NCBI RefSeq assembly: GCF_040183065.1
Contig: NC_091126.1
Coordinates: forward strand, 144,610,204-144,674,203
Reading direction: 5' to 3'
From: Periplaneta americana
Taxonomy: Eukaryota; Arthropoda; Insecta; Blattodea; Blattidae
Length of the DNA: 64,000 bases
In this document: one piece after another, positions 10,966 to 22,754 of the stretch
How the letters are laid out: each line of letters begins with the position of its first letter
How positions within the stretch are numbered: position 1 is the first letter of the stretch
Position numbers and translations under genes: made by a program
Notes under the pieces: model-generated
Database searches by the model: none
What the model was told of the DNA's origin: nothing
What the model saw: only the letters and a program-made list of their open reading frames with translations

Positions 10966-12919
10966 GTAAAACCTTGGATTATGGGTAACTTGGTTTGCGA
11001 GTGTTTTGCAAAATGAGCGAACAATGAGGAAACATTTTTCTTTGATAAACAAGAGATGCCTTGCAATACAAGCAGCACAATTTGTACATAACTTGCTTTG
11101 CATCACGTGATAATTTTCCTTCAACATCATAGCACAGCAGGACCATGGTATATCGTCACGTTCTCTGTCTCAGTGTGTAGAAAGTGGGAAGCAGTACAAA
11201 ATTTTGTTCAAATTCACCACTCTGATAAGTAAGGAGTGGATTCCTATGTAATTAAATATTCTTTCTGTGTGTGATAAAACACAGTTAAAAATTCCGAACA
11301 TGAAGTTTCAAGTTTAAAACTCGAATTTTATTTCACATAAAAACACATATTTTCACAAAAAAATTATGTAAATACATATTTTCAGGAAATCTATTATAAA
11401 AACAAATCTTGGAGTTTTTTTACTTAAATAATTTTTTTACAAGAATTTTAAATATTTTAAAACTATATCAATTATATCACTCAGAAGTATGCTATCTTTT
11501 AAGAATTCTTGGTTGCTTCGTGTTTCTAAGTGCTCTGTGGTGTATCCATGATCCATTTTCGTAACAGTATCGCCTCAAGTTCTGAGAACTGCTAGGCAGC
11601 ATATCAGTATTATTACTAGAGAATAAATTAACATGAACAAGGAGGAGAGATCTTGCAGCACATAATTAGGAATGTTTATTGTTGCTGAAGATGATTTCAT
11701 TCCATGCTTTGTTTGTGAAACACAACAGATACGAGCTCGGGTATGAACATTATTTAATTTAAACAAATCTCTCGCCTCTCGCTCATGTCTATCAAGTAAG
11801 GCAATATATCTTGTTGTGATTCCCTGTTATCGGGCTTCGTCAATCAATATCCTTCAAGATATACTGAAATATGGTTGTTTAAAAAACAATTTGGCTTTCC
11901 TATTAGCAAATCTAAGCTTTTTGTGTGACACCATAAAAAAACTCGAAACATCCAAAAGCCTGTTGTCTGAAACATGGAGATGCATGCCGTGAATATTAAA
12001 CTTGACTCGCTACCAGGTTCAGAAGTACAAGTACTAAGGGACAAATTCCAGAATGTGTTTGGAAAAAAACAGGGGATATAAAAAGATGTGTAAAGTTGCT
12101 CAAATATTGGAGGGTGTGCCTGTAGGTGAAATTGACTGTGTTTGTGTTTGTGACATTCCTCTCTTTAAATATGCACTTCTGACGTCCTGTGATGTGGAAA
12201 GATCGTTTTCACAGTATAAGTCGTTGTTCGGAGATAATCGGCATGCATTTGTGATGGAGAATTTGGAGATGACCTTTGTTGTTCACTGCAATTCTCGGCC
12301 AACTATTACCACTCAAGTGTGATTGGTGAGTACCTAGTAACATTTATTTTCCAATCTAAGTAAGGTATTTTTGTCATATTAAAAAAAAAATATTTTTTTT
12401 TTATTTTAGCAAATATTTTCGTACTTTTTTGCACATAAAAAATATTTAAATTTTTTATCACATAAAAATCCGCTCCCTACTGATAAGGTTATAGCAGTAA
12501 GTGCGATAAATCTGTTTAACAACGCAATGTCACATTTCTGCAAAATCTTCAAAACAAGGCAAAAGCAGGTGTCATTGGATAGGTTCTTTGTCAAAGCAAA
12601 GGATTCCAGTCAGTCAAGCAATCAGAAGTGATTCTATTAGTGATAGTGAAAATATTTTCTTTAAATGTTCAAGAACTTTACTAAGCAGTAAAACAGGTGA
12701 AAGATACTTAAAAATAAAATACAGTAAAGTAATTTGTTTTGTACTATTGTATTGAATTTTACCTAAATTATACTGTATTTTATATGAATAAAAGGTTGTG
12801 AAACGAATTAATCGAGTTTGCATTGTTTTTTTTATGGAGAAAGTCACTTTGATACGCGAAAATTTTGATTAAGAGCACATTTTCGAAACAAATTATGCTC
12901 GTAATCAAAAGTTTCACTC
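10966..12919 (+). mobile_element. second pogo/Tigger-like element, family distinct from 7997
   Basis: The left end reads GTAAAACCTTGGATTA and the right end, reverse-complemented, reads GAGTGAAACTTTTGATTACG; both abut TA. The plus strand near 12503-12630 keeps the C-terminal tail of a Tigger-type transposase (FCKIFKTRQKQVSLDRFFVK, then a Ser-rich end). The catalytic part is missing. In its place the interior holds other sequence, including a hAT C-terminal fragment at ~12050-12320. The exact left boundary is uncertain by a few bases. Confidence 0.65.
12053..12322 (+). pseudogene. hAT-type C-terminal dimerisation fragment
   Basis: The readable part is FKYALLTSCDVERSFSQYKS, then LFGDNRHAFVMENLEM and VVHCNS. 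This pattern of CDVERSFS followed by an L...N segment is typical of the C-terminal dimerisation region in hAT transposases and their domesticated relatives. Only about 90 codons remain and no catalytic domain is present. A related fragment lies at 39963-40169. It probably came from a separate insertion into the Tigger-like element around it. Confidence 0.65.
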
Positions 12920-14678
12920 TATAATGTTTTTTAACTATGGTAATTTTTTTGTTTCAATTGAAAGGAAGACTTTGAAAATTTACCTATCAATATTACTATA
13001 CTTGTTTTTTTGACATGACAGTTAAGCGGCCGAGCTTGGAACTACAGTGCTATGTTGCCAATACGGACCACCATGCTGCCAGCTGATGAAAGCTTGCAAT
13101 TGACGTTAAGATGGCTGACATTAAAACATTCATTGACAATTGATGCAAAGGTAAGAAAATAATACAAAAATCGACAGAGAATCGAACACGAAACATACCA
13201 ATGCTAACATTGTGTGCACAATAAATTCTGCCAAGAGAGCTATTAAGCACTCGTCATGTGAGAATGGTAAGCTTGGCAACTCAACCATTGTTACCATAGC
13301 AAACAGGCCTACCACGCTATGTGACATTCAGTTGTTTTTCCGATCGCAACGCTCCTGTCATGTCCCATCTTTCAAAAAACAAGTATACAAAATAAACACT
13401 TTCAGACTTAGTATAAAACAATACTTTAACAAATAAACATACCTCAAATTGAAGTTCTGCCTGATACATAATCTATTATCAGGCAGTACATTTCACTTGA
13501 CATATGTCGGATGTTTAGTCAACTATCTGAAGACGGGTCTCAACCTCACAAGTGATAATACCAACAAGGCACCACTTATGAGGCAACTACACCATCCTAC
13601 ACCATTATCACCTGGCTTAGTTGCCTCGTGAGTGATGTTTTATTGGTGTCACATATGACATTCCAAACAGTTTCAGACTGTTGATTAAACATAAAAAATA
13701 AACATATTTAAAGCTATCATAGCTTAATACGAGAGTTCTTCCTTATAGACATGATTATCTCTATTTTTGAACTTTATGATGTTTTATATTTTTCAGTAGA
13801 AAAGCCAAATTCATCCTGGGACGACTCCAGATCTTCTGTCCTCTCAAAAGAGTTTGTAAATCTGCACTCTTAAGTTGCTCGCCAATGGATACTTCTTTCA
13901 GGCCTGTAGAAGATGAGCATCACTTTCCTCTTTCTCTTTGGGGGTGTTGATAGACTACGAATTGATTACTGCAGGTTAGGATTTCCTTCATATCTTTATC
14001 AGTCGCTTCAAAGAATACCACACAAATAATTGTGATTCCAGTACAGAATTCTTAAAGTTTACTTTGAAGAGAAAATATAAAGTTTTAAAGCTAGGTAGCT
14101 TCTCTTAAGAACAAATAGAGTAATTTTACAACAAAATATGATAAAACATGAACTGTAAATTGTAGAATTCGTATCCATTTTATGGCCACTCATAGAGGGA
14201 ATTAATTTTTGTCAACGATTTGTATTTAATGCTACATAAATAATCCTACCATACCTAAAATAACCATGAGATGGTCATATCTCCCAGGCAACTACCAAAT
14301 ATTTGAACGCAGAATCTACAGAAGATATGTCATGTGAAAAATTATACATCCCATTTGAACTTAAGGGGGTTAGCGTGATTTCCAGTTTTATTTACTAAAA
14401 ATGCATAATTTTATAATTTAATAAACAAATATTCCATTAAAACACTAAGTTCATGTATTTTGTTCCTGGAAAACATTACACCAAATTCCATAAATTAAGC
14501 AAGGGTAAGATCAGATGGACTTTCTTATGCGGAAAAATGACAACTTTGCTAATTACACAATAAAACTAATTTTGCTCTAGTATTACAAAATGTATGTGTA
14601 AAAAAAAAAAAAAAAAAAAAAACTCCACACAGAAAATTGTTGAAGGTTATCACAAGTTCCTTTATGATGAATGGAAAG
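12920..14678. other. intron 2 stretch without recognised features
   Basis: AT-rich sequence with an A-tract at 14600-14620. Nothing with protein or repeat-family signal was recognised. The sequence near 13470-13650 has weak internal symmetry only. Confidence 0.4.
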
Positions 14679-14690
14679 TTCTTTAGTAGT

Positions 14691-15001
14691 AAAAGGTAAA
14701 GGTATCCTCGTCACATGCCATGAAGGCACTTGGGGGGGGGGGGGACATGGAGGTAGAGCACCATGCTTTCCATGGCCTCGGCACTAGAATGAGGTGGTGT
14801 GGTCGGCACCACGCTCTGACAGCCTTTTACCCCCCCCCCCCCCGGGAAAGACCCGGTACTCAATTTTATAGGAGGCTGAGTGAACCTTGGGGCCATTTTG
14901 AAAGTTTGGCAACGAGAAAAATCCCGTCACCACTCGGGATCAAACCCCGGACCTTCCAGTCTGTAGCCAGCTGCTCTACCAACTGAGCTACCCTGCCGCC
15001 A
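14691..15001 (-). mobile_element. tRNA-derived SINE with 12-bp target duplication
   Basis: On the minus strand the head at ~15000 reads as a tRNA: GGTAGCTCAGTTGGTAGAGC (box A) and GGTTTGATCCC (box B). A body follows, including facing C and G homopolymers (14830-14843, 14731-14743). The tail is ACCTTTACCTTTT-like. Perfect 12-bp flanking duplications ttctttagtagt lie at 14679-14690 and 15002-15013. It was inserted by LINE machinery acting in trans and sits in the same transcriptional orientation as the host zinc-finger gene. Confidence 0.9.
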
Positions 15002-15030
15002 TTCTTTAGTAGTTCTGTGATGAAAATAGT

Positions 15031-15158
15031 TATTTACGTTACAAGGATTGAAAATGAGGTTTTACAGATAAGTTGAGATGTTTACAGCTGAAGCGTAACT
15101 GAGGCCGGAATTTCGAAACAAATTCATATAACACTTTCAATTCTTGTAACGTAAATTA
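15031..15158. repeat. small inverted repeat (hairpin)
   Basis: Arms 15031-15056 (tatttacgttacaaggattg...) and 15136-15158 (ttcaattcttgtaacgtaaa...) are complementary over about 22 bp with two mismatches. It could be a tiny MITE or a remnant of one. It has no coding capacity and no target duplication was identified. Confidence 0.55.
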
Positions 15159-15424
15159 TTTTATTTCTTATTATGCTGAATTTCATTATTTTTAATAAAT
15201 GAATATTAACGTGTACATATTTCTACAGATCTTGAAACATTTTCGCCTGCTCAACAATTATGTCCGTCACTGTACATGTAGGCCTACTAGGCACAAACAC
15301 TGAAAATGTAGATTAATTAAATCAAAACTATTTGAAAAAATCCAATGAATTAGTTGTTAAAATCTCGGCATTGTAATACTAATCCCAAACTATTTTCAAT
15401 GAAGAACTTTCGTAGGTTGTAAAT

Positions 15425-15654
15425 GTTAATGTTATGTTTTATTTAACAACGCTCACAACTGCAGAGGTTATATCAGCATCACCAGATGTGCCGGAATTTT
15501 TTCCCGCAGGAGTTCTTTTACATGCCAGTAAATCTACTGACATAAGCCTGTCGCATTTAAGCACACTTAAATGCCATCGACCTGGCCCGGGATCGAACCC
15601 GCAACCTTGGGCATAGAAGGCCAGCACTATACCAACTCGCCAACCAGGTCGACT
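15425..15654 (-). mobile_element. tRNA-derived SINE, second family, 14-bp target duplication
   Basis: The minus-strand head contains GGCGAGTTGGTATAGTGC (box A region) and GGTTCGATCCC (box B). The body has an AAGTGTGCTTAAATGC motif and the tail is TTAAATAAAACATAACATT. The flanking duplication cgta-gttgtaaat (15411-15424 and 15655-15668) has one mismatch. A 3' fragment of the same family lies at 39673-39781. Confidence 0.88.
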
Positions 15655-15857
15655 CGTATGTTGTAAATATAAACTCCCTTCAAAGATTAAAAGATGTGCA
15701 ATATCTTTAATATACAATTTTGAGTGGCAGAAAACCCCAAATGAGCATAATATGTAACACCTAAAACGAATTTATTTACCTCCTGTTTCAGCTGCCAATG
15801 CTCTTTATTATGGTCACTTATAAACTATGAGCACAGTTGTACAACAGACCACAGCAC

Positions 15858-16126
15858 CTGTCTCCCTCCTGAGCGAGATATGCTGCTGACTGGAAGTGCT
15901 GAGGACCTTGCTGCGCTCCTTCACCCGCTGACATCTGTCCTGTAGTGTAGCAATGTTGCAGCCAAGGAGGCAAATCTGGTATGGTTGTGCAGCTGCCAGT
16001 TCCCCTGTGATGAAAGCAAGGGGCTATGCGGCTACCTGCTGCTGCCACCACTGCTGTGCCCATTGAGTTCTGAGGGGAGACCTGCATCTCAAGCCGGTTT
16101 GATCTCGAAACCGGCACCGCAGTCTC
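15858..16126 (-). CDS. zinc-finger protein, exon 2 (low-complexity middle region)
   Basis: Internal coding exon. The acceptor is cacttgcag just before GAG ACT GCG. The donor is GACAG followed by gtgctg. The exon supplies 89 codons plus two bases. The acceptor is in phase 0, matching the ATG|gt donor of exon 1. The two trailing bases (AG) join the first base of exon 3 (A) to make an Arg codon. The residues (ETAVPVSRSNRLEMQVSP... to YLAQEGD) are rich in Ser, Ala and Gln with no known fold, as expected for a spacer between the N-terminus and the fingers. An alternative upstream acceptor (gatacag, phase 1) would not match the exon 1 donor. The exon was found by phase logic, so it is a prediction. 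Confidence 0.65.
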
Positions 16127-16202
16127 CTGCAAGTGTGATGCATCCAAGACTGTATCATAGATGAACAAATATAGAATAAAGACACGTATCAGCTACAATA
16201 TA

Positions 16203-17691
16203 CTGTCCACACTTCACGAGATGATCTCTGCGAGGGGGGAATTGTCCTTGCGGGGTAAGAGACGAGGGTAAGGAAATGTACAATAACTTAGTGCGTCTGA
16301 AAGAGCAGGTAGATGAAGGAGTGGATCAGGACAGCACATTTGCACATCTCCTTTTTATGTTAGGTTAGGTTCTTTTCAAACTGAAATGACGAGTGAAACG
16401 TACAGTTAAAATTACTCTAACCTAACCTAACCTATCCTAACCTAACAACATAAAAAGGTTAGGTTAGGTTAGAGTAATTTTAACTGTCCTATGCTTCACT
16501 CGTCATTTCAGTTTGAAAAGAACCTAACCTAACATAAAAAGATGTGCAAACGTGCTGTCCTGATCCACTCCTGTAGATGAGGGTGGTGCCATTGACTGGC
16601 TGGGACAAAGTTCAGTGACACTCGACCCGAAAACGTTGGTTTTGCAAACTGTGCAAACATTTTAGTTACTGTTGAGATTTTATTGTACGATGTTGATGTT
16701 GCGAATACTGTGGATAACAAGTGTAGTTTATATTAAAACATTCTTAAGCAAGATTTTAATTTCTTAAGTTAACTTAAAGATCGTACCAGATTGGCTTTAA
16801 TTAGGCAATTATCTTAAATTAGTAATTTAGTTAGACAATGAGTTACGAAGTTGTTTAGTCAGTGAAATATTTAGTTGAGTAGTTTTAAAGTGAAGTAGAG
16901 TTCTGTTTGATTTCAATATTGTCACATATCAGTTATCATGTTGTCAAAGCGTAAAAATGGAAAAACTATACATAGTGAAGCACGAAAAAATATAGCGAAT
17001 GTAATAAAGATGTGTGATGAAGCAAGGCAGAAGAGATTATTGTGTCCTTTGATGAATGCTACAGAAAGGGCTGCTAAATACGCAGGTATTTATTTATTTG
17101 TTGTAATTTAATACTAATACTAATTTCATTTACACTGGCTGACTTAATAATATTCTCATAATGTCAACATTAAATTATTGAACCTTACAATAACTTCAGT
17201 TAACCACAGGCGTGACTTCGAGAGGGGAACAAATCTAAAACTTTAGTTAGCTCAAAAGTATACATGAAGCTTTAATATTTCATTTAAATAACATGCAGCA
17301 TTATACTCGTAAAATTTTTAATTTCTATATATTAAAAAAATCTTAATAAATTAAATTGTTGTTATTATTATTACTATTATTAGTATGATTATTAATTACT
17401 ATATTGTAAACCAAAAATATAATATTTACATTGACTGGAGTAGTATAACACTGTCACTGAATAATTGCTTTCCGTAATTAACTTAATTATAGATATTAAA
17501 TGTATAATATGTAGCCTGTATGAATTAATAATCCAGATACAAAGTTAATGTTTTACTGAGGGACAATGTTTTCACTGTAGTTGATAGCGAAAGTTTAGAG
17601 CACACAAACCTGGTTCTGTCTCGATGTTTGGTTTAAGAGTGGGGGAAAAACTTGCATTCCTTGCTCAGATCATCTCGTGAAATGTGGACAG
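16203..17691 (+). mobile_element. TA-flanked TIR element with one helix-turn-helix exon
   Basis: 27-bp inverted repeats (16201-16227 and 17667-17693, one mismatch) read TACTGTCCACA, then a TTCACGAGATGATCT core. Counting the outer TA as target duplication fits a Tc1/mariner-like element. Inside, 16938-17083 on the plus strand is open: MLSKRKNGKTIHSEARKN, then ERAAKYAG. It resembles the N-terminal DNA-binding exon of intron-containing DDE transposases of insects and ends at a plausible donor (GCAG|gtattt). No catalytic exon follows, so it is a deleted copy. Confidence 0.7.
16318..16572. repeat. 255-bp palindrome with TTAGG/CCTAA centre
   Basis: Arms 16318-16430 and ~16460-16572 are near-perfect complements. 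They share ggatcaggacagcac, the ttttcaaactgaaatgacga block and agttaaaattactc. At the centre are short CCTAA and TTAGG runs (16416-16446 and 16453-16471) facing each other. TTAGG is the insect telomere unit, but only a few units are present, so this is an interstitial short array. It lies inside the TIR element at 16203-17691. Confidence 0.9.
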
Positions 17692-17693
17692 TA

Positions 17694-18157
17694 CTTGTGT
17701 CATTGTGAGTGTTTGCTCGACTCGGCTTTTCCAGGGCCAGATCCAAGAGAGATCCATGAATTTAGATTTACTTTGGTCCATTGTGCACCCTATATATGTG
17801 ATCAATCTACAAGTTCGATAGGTACCCAGGTGGGATTCGTAAATCCGATGCTGACAGATGGACCATCAAGTCTCAGGCCCTCACAGAGCTGGGCCCCATC
17901 CTCAGACAAGTAGCCTGATAAGCCCAAGGGACCAAGAGGCCTAAAGGTACGAACACATTGGCGCCTAGCTTTAAAGCTAGCAGACTCTGCTATCAGCGAT
18001 ATGAAAGACAAGGAAGCTTGGTGTACACACAGTGGAGCTTGTTTACAGGTCATTTTAATTTCTCAGCTGACTCACAGCTGATTAGGTCACCTCCTTAGAA
18101 TATCTGTATAGACTTGATATCTCAATGGATTCAAATAGTGAGGACGAGTTTGATTTA
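17694..18157. other. intron 1 stretch without recognised features
   Basis: Somewhat higher GC than its surroundings. Open frames on both strands (e.g. 17677-17913) overlap each other and have no recognisable domain. Confidence 0.4.
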
Positions 18158-18822
18158 CAGTAGAACCCCCATTATCCGACACCCTATTAACCAATTGATG
18201 GATTATCCGACTATCTTTCTCTCACTTATTTTTTTTGCTACACGAACACATGAACACACTACTGCACGTTATATTAGTATGTATTGTTTTCTAGAGAGCG
18301 TTACAACAAGCCTTAACACTTATCCAGTTTGGTGTACTGTTCTAGTTGCCATACTGTACAACTTCTATATAAAATGCATTCCATGAGTGTCAAAAGAAAA
18401 CTTTTGTGATAAGTGTCGAAAAAAATGCAAATAATTGAGTGATTTGGGGAAAGACAAACTGTGGCTCATCTCGCACCAGAATATGAGACTGATGTTACAA
18501 CTGTGCGCAATTTAATAAAAATCAAGGATAAAGTGTATAGAGTATGTGAATCTACAACATGAGACATCTACACCTACTATTCCTATCTTTCCGCTGACAG
18601 CCATTACAAGGACTTTCCTTGCCCCTTAAAAGCACGTCGTTGACAACTGAACTTCTGAACCACTACCTAGCATGTTAAACATAATACAACGGAGGAAACT
18701 GCGAAACTTCTCCTCTTATTCACTTAATTTACGAAAATATTTTATGATACGGATTATCAGATTTTTTCGATTAACCACCCAGTCCATCCCCTTCATTACC
18801 ACAGATAATAGAGGTTCTACTG
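18158..18822 (+). mobile_element. third pogo/Tigger-like element
   Basis: The ends are CAGTAGAACCCCCATTATCC on the left and the complement CAGTAGAACCTCTATTATCT on the right. Both are flanked by TA (18156-18157, 18823-18824). Around 18420-18540 there is a degraded helix-turn-helix (QIIE.FGERQTVAHLAPEYE with one stop, then VRNLIKIKDK). At 665 bp it is an internally deleted derivative without a catalytic domain. Confidence 0.8.
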
Positions 18823-18824
18823 TA

Positions 18825-19106
18825 TTAGACAGTGCAGGATCAAAGTGGTTAGTTAATATTACAAGAATCCTTTTCTCGAGAGTGTTCCGTTCAACCATAA
18901 ATAATGAAAGGGTTGCGTTTGGTGAATATCATCTTTTTAAAAATCTGCGGAACTTCCCAAAAAAATTCATTAGCTACCTGAGAATGAAAATCGAAACTTT
19001 CGATTATCTTCTCTATTTAACTAAAGATTCCATACAGAAGACTTGGAAAAATTGCCACGGGAATCCTATTTTCCAGGGAGAACGGCTTATACTCACACTG
19101 AGGTAA
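18825..19106 (+). pseudogene. PIF/Harbinger transposase N-terminal exon fragment
   Basis: Reads RVAFGEYHLFKNLRNFPKKF, then SYLRMKIETFDYLLYL and ERLILTLR. These match the conserved N-terminal segment of PIF/Harbinger nucleases (F-x-Y-FRM-x-x-x-TFD, ERL-x-LTLR). It ends exactly at a good splice donor (actgag|gtaaat), where introns commonly occur in this family. The rest of the nuclease (DDE core) is not visible downstream, so it is a fragment. Confidence 0.75.
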
Positions 19107-20839
19107 ATACTGTACAATTCTTACAAAATAGTGCCTAGTAAACATTCTCAATAATTTGATTGATATTAGTTATTATTTATTTGTTTGTTGTTCTCTTAAT
19201 TTTCGTGGTAATAAGGTACATACAAGAGAAAGCGATTAAACTCTTGAAATGAAATCGAAGACTCCCAATATATCAATTAGGCCTATTGGTGAACACGTTA
19301 CACGTGTTTGACGATGTCCATTTGTCCGAATTAACTAGTAGTTTGTAATTTAAAAATTAATTACATTCCACCTCCAGTTTTGAATCTATACGAAAAGTTA
19401 ATGTCATGGCAGGTCTTTCGAACACACGAGCAATCAGTTTTTCTACATCCATTGTGTGCAGTGTTTAAAACTTTACAACCACTGACACAGGATTCCTGCC
19501 ACACGTGAAGCAAGAGATATGCTCAAGGCGGAGCTTGACAGGCCACTAGCTGATAATCGGAGTAGCCAAGAATGATATTTTGCACTCTGTTTAAAATTAT
19601 CACGTTGTAGCATCTATGATATTCAAACAATCGTGCTGCAATTCTTTTTATTGATAGGTCAATGTCCAAGGGAAGCATAGAAAAAAATTCGAAATCGAAA
19701 TATTGTTTTTAAAAGTGAGAAAAAAATACTAACTTTGAAGTGGTGTGCTCAAACCAAAAAATTTACGGTAAGCAGTAAACTTTTTTGTTTTTCACGTTAG
19801 ATGGGGGTCAAAGGGAGAAAAATGTTGAATGAGAATGGAAATTAGTTTTAAAAGTTATCACTGCTCAAAATCTTTACTGGTTACCGAGTTACGGCCAATT
19901 GACGTCAAGACTAAACCAAATGCGCATAGTTTAAAATAAAATACAAATTTGTGTAAATTAAAAAGCATGAATACTTAAGTTACACAAATAATTGATAAAA
20001 GTCGTCCCTACTAACTACGAAGTCATCATTCACATCTGGTCCACAGACCACCTCTCCAATGTCTCTCTACTCCACGCCGAGTCATGCACTGCAAGCTTGA
20101 AAGAATGACAAACCATTCTTGGAGCTTACAGCTTGCTGGAAAGCTACCAGTAAAGCGACCATCCATGAGTCAACATGTGCAGTGTCATATGATTCTAGTG
20201 ATTCATTTCCCCCCGCTACCAGCCAGTCTACCATCGTCAATGTGTTCGTACCCTAAGTCTCTTTCTTTACAGAGGGCTCAAAAGCTTACACTGCGACTTG
20301 AGGTTTATTGTGCTAAGCTGACCTTCTTAGATTGAGATGATTATTGTAATTCGCAGGCCTGTATTCCTGTAAGTACCGTATCATGGTTCACTCTCTGGTG
20401 CCATTATCTATCCAACTACGCAACACTCAGATCTGACAGAGCCCATGTGGTCAACCAAAAAACACCCTCCTTCCCCCTGAGAGTTCTGCAGTCTCCTCAG
20501 ATTGTTGCCATATATTTGCAAATCACATTACTACATCCTGCTGCAACATATTGACCCGAAGATAGCATTATTTTAGGTATCATGATTCACTGTTTGGTGT
20601 CATCTAACAATTCTGCTACATAGCACAGAGTGCCTCACACTGATACTGCCTGGTAAAAAAAAAAAACCTGTATTTACCAGTGTATGACACATCACATTCG
20701 CAGCAATATTCTTGGGTAACCAGCTGTGATACAGTAACCAAATTCATGTACGAGTACATTACACATGTTTAGAACAAGTTTTTAATAAATTTAGTAATAT
20801 ATCATTAATAGTATGTTAGTAAATTACAATTTACAAACT
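19107..20839. other. intron 1 stretch without recognised features
   Basis: Mostly unique AT-rich DNA. Two loosely similar segments near 20370-20440 and 20570-20640 share gtatcatg-ttcactgt-tggtg motifs. They may be a diverged duplication. No coding feature is supported. Confidence 0.4.
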
Positions 20840-21187
20840 GGGGTAATTTGGGTGTAATTTTAGGTTAATCGGTAACTAAACTAATTTTCGTTCCAGATCA
20901 TTCGTACACAAATTATGGATTGGCAAAAGCCAATAAATATGTTTTCTGTCCCTGACCTTAATGGGAGATATTTTAAATTTAAAAAATAAGCCTTATCAAG
21001 AACTAAAGTATTGGCTGAATTTATTTTTTTTATCTTCTTAGGTCTAATTAAAACATTTAAATGTCTACCTAACCTCTGCATTCTGTTCTAGGAACCATAC
21101 ACTAACCTATGTCTGGGATAATTTGACTTTGTAAGTACTTTGCAGCATGGGTTACTTCAATAATTTACATTACACCCAAATTTCCCC
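20840..21187. mobile_element. probable MITE with 19-bp inverted repeats
   Basis: ggggtaatttgggtgtaat at 20840-20858 and its complement at 21169-21187 match at 18 of 19 positions. The 348 bp between have no coding capacity. Target duplication and true outer ends were not identified, so the superfamily is unknown. Confidence 0.5.
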
Positions 21188-21226
21188 ATCCATGGGGTAA
21201 ATTGAGTATAGTTAAACTTAGGGTTA

Positions 21227-21227
<1 letters not shown>

Positions 21228-21270
<43 letters not shown>

Positions 21271-21271
21271 T
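21228..21271 (+). repeat. (ATT)n microsatellite
   Basis: About fourteen uninterrupted ATT units directly upstream of a truncated LINE. Confidence 0.95.
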
Positions 21272-21297
21272 ATGATAAGAAAAGGCCAACATACTTG

Positions 21298-22085
21298 CAG
21301 CTTCTTGTCTATGCAGATGACGTGACTATGTTAGGAGAAAATCCACAAACGATTAGGGAAAACACGGAAATTTTACTTGAACCAAGTAAAGCAATAGGAT
21401 TGGAAGTAAATTCTGAAAAGACAAAGTATATAATTATGTCTCGTGACCAGAATATTGTACGAAATGGAAACAAAAATTGGAGATTTATCCTTCAAAGAGG
21501 TGGAAAAATTCAAATATCTTGGAGCAAAAGTAACAAATATAAATAACACTTGGTAGGAAATTAAACACAGAACAAATACGAGAAATGCCTGTTATTATTC
21601 AGCTGAGAAGCTTTTGTCATAAAGTCTGCTGTCAAAAAATCTGAAAGTTAGGATTTATAAAACCAGTTGTTCTGTACGGTTGGACCCTCACTTTGAGAGA
21701 GGAACGGAGATTAAAGATGTTTGAGGATCTCAGGAAAATATTTGGGGCTAAGAGGGTGAAGTTACAGGAGAATGGAAAAAGTTACACAACGCAGAACTGC
21801 ACGCATTGTATTCTTCATCTGAGATAATTGGGAACATTAAATCCAGACGTTTGAGATGGGCAGGGCATGTGGCATGTATAGGCAAATCCAGAAATGCATG
21901 TAGAGTGTTAGTTCGGAGACCAGAGGGTATGCTGAGACGTAGATGGAAGGATAATATTAAACTGGATTTGAGGAAGGTGGAATATGATCTAGAGACTGGA
22001 TTAATCTTGCACAAGATAGGGACCGATGGCGGGCTTATGTGATGGTGGCAAGGAACCTGGGGGGTCCTTAAAAGCCATTTGTAAG
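21298..22085 (+). pseudogene. LINE fragment, same family as 3428
   Basis: Starts at the catalytic region ([14 protein letters not shown]) and runs to the conserved 3' terminus (aaaagccatttgtaag). It is severely 5'-truncated. At least three frameshifts and a deletion around 21660-21690 break the reading. The tail motifs IKSRRLRWAGHVA and LRRRWKDNIKLDL are legible at 21840-21975. It is useful as a reference for the one-base deletion in the 3428 copy. Confidence 0.85.
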
Positions 22086-22754
22086 TGCTTATATAAAAAA
22101 CTGACTCAAAAATTTTATCATAGCGACAGGTTAAGAGTCTCTAAAACCAAAAAGGACTGTTTTTATACCCTACATTACCAACCCAGCCTATGCATTGGCA
22201 AAGGGAATATACCAATAAAATCCCTCTCTCGCTCTCTCTTTCACTCTGTGTGTGCGTGGGTGTGGCAAAGGGTGAAATCAAGACCAACACCTGCACTACC
22301 CTCTCCACGCACACTATGCAACCTTTTGAGTCACCTTCTCTTTACTTGTGTTTCAAAAATTTTAATTCTCTTGTAGCCAGCATTTGCGACCAGAAATAAA
22401 ATAGTTCCTTCCAAAATTCACTAAAACACTACCTAGTGAGTAACTGCTTTTATAATTTAGGTGAGTACTTGAGAAAAGACGTACAAGCTAATGGCTAAAT
22501 ATTGCTAATCATGCTCCAATACATATTTTATACTTGTATTGAGTTCACGTAGTTTTTCTTTAGACTTATTAACTCCTAATTTCATATGTAATGTTTAGTT
22601 ACCAAACTCCAGTCCTTATTAACAATATGAATAATCCCTTATTGAGTTAACTAATATATTGCAACCAATTTATATTTTCCTTAATATTGTTATTGTTATT
22701 CAGTTATTTTACATCACATACATTAGTTTAGAAAAAAACTTTTATATACTTGTA
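22086..22754. other. intron 1 stretch without recognised features
   Basis: Pyrimidine-rich (CTCTCTC) patch near 22220-22250, otherwise AT-rich. No feature supported. Confidence 0.4.

Noticed and set aside
14930..15001. Functional tRNA gene on the minus strand
   Set aside because: It is the head of a SINE with target duplications at 14679 and 15002 and a long non-tRNA body.
16416..16471. Chromosome end or telomere
   Set aside because: Only a few TTAGG-type units facing each other in a palindrome, with unique sequence on both sides.
22190..22399. ORF with SLSLSLCVCVGV run
   Set aside because: Low-complexity CT/GT tract translation.
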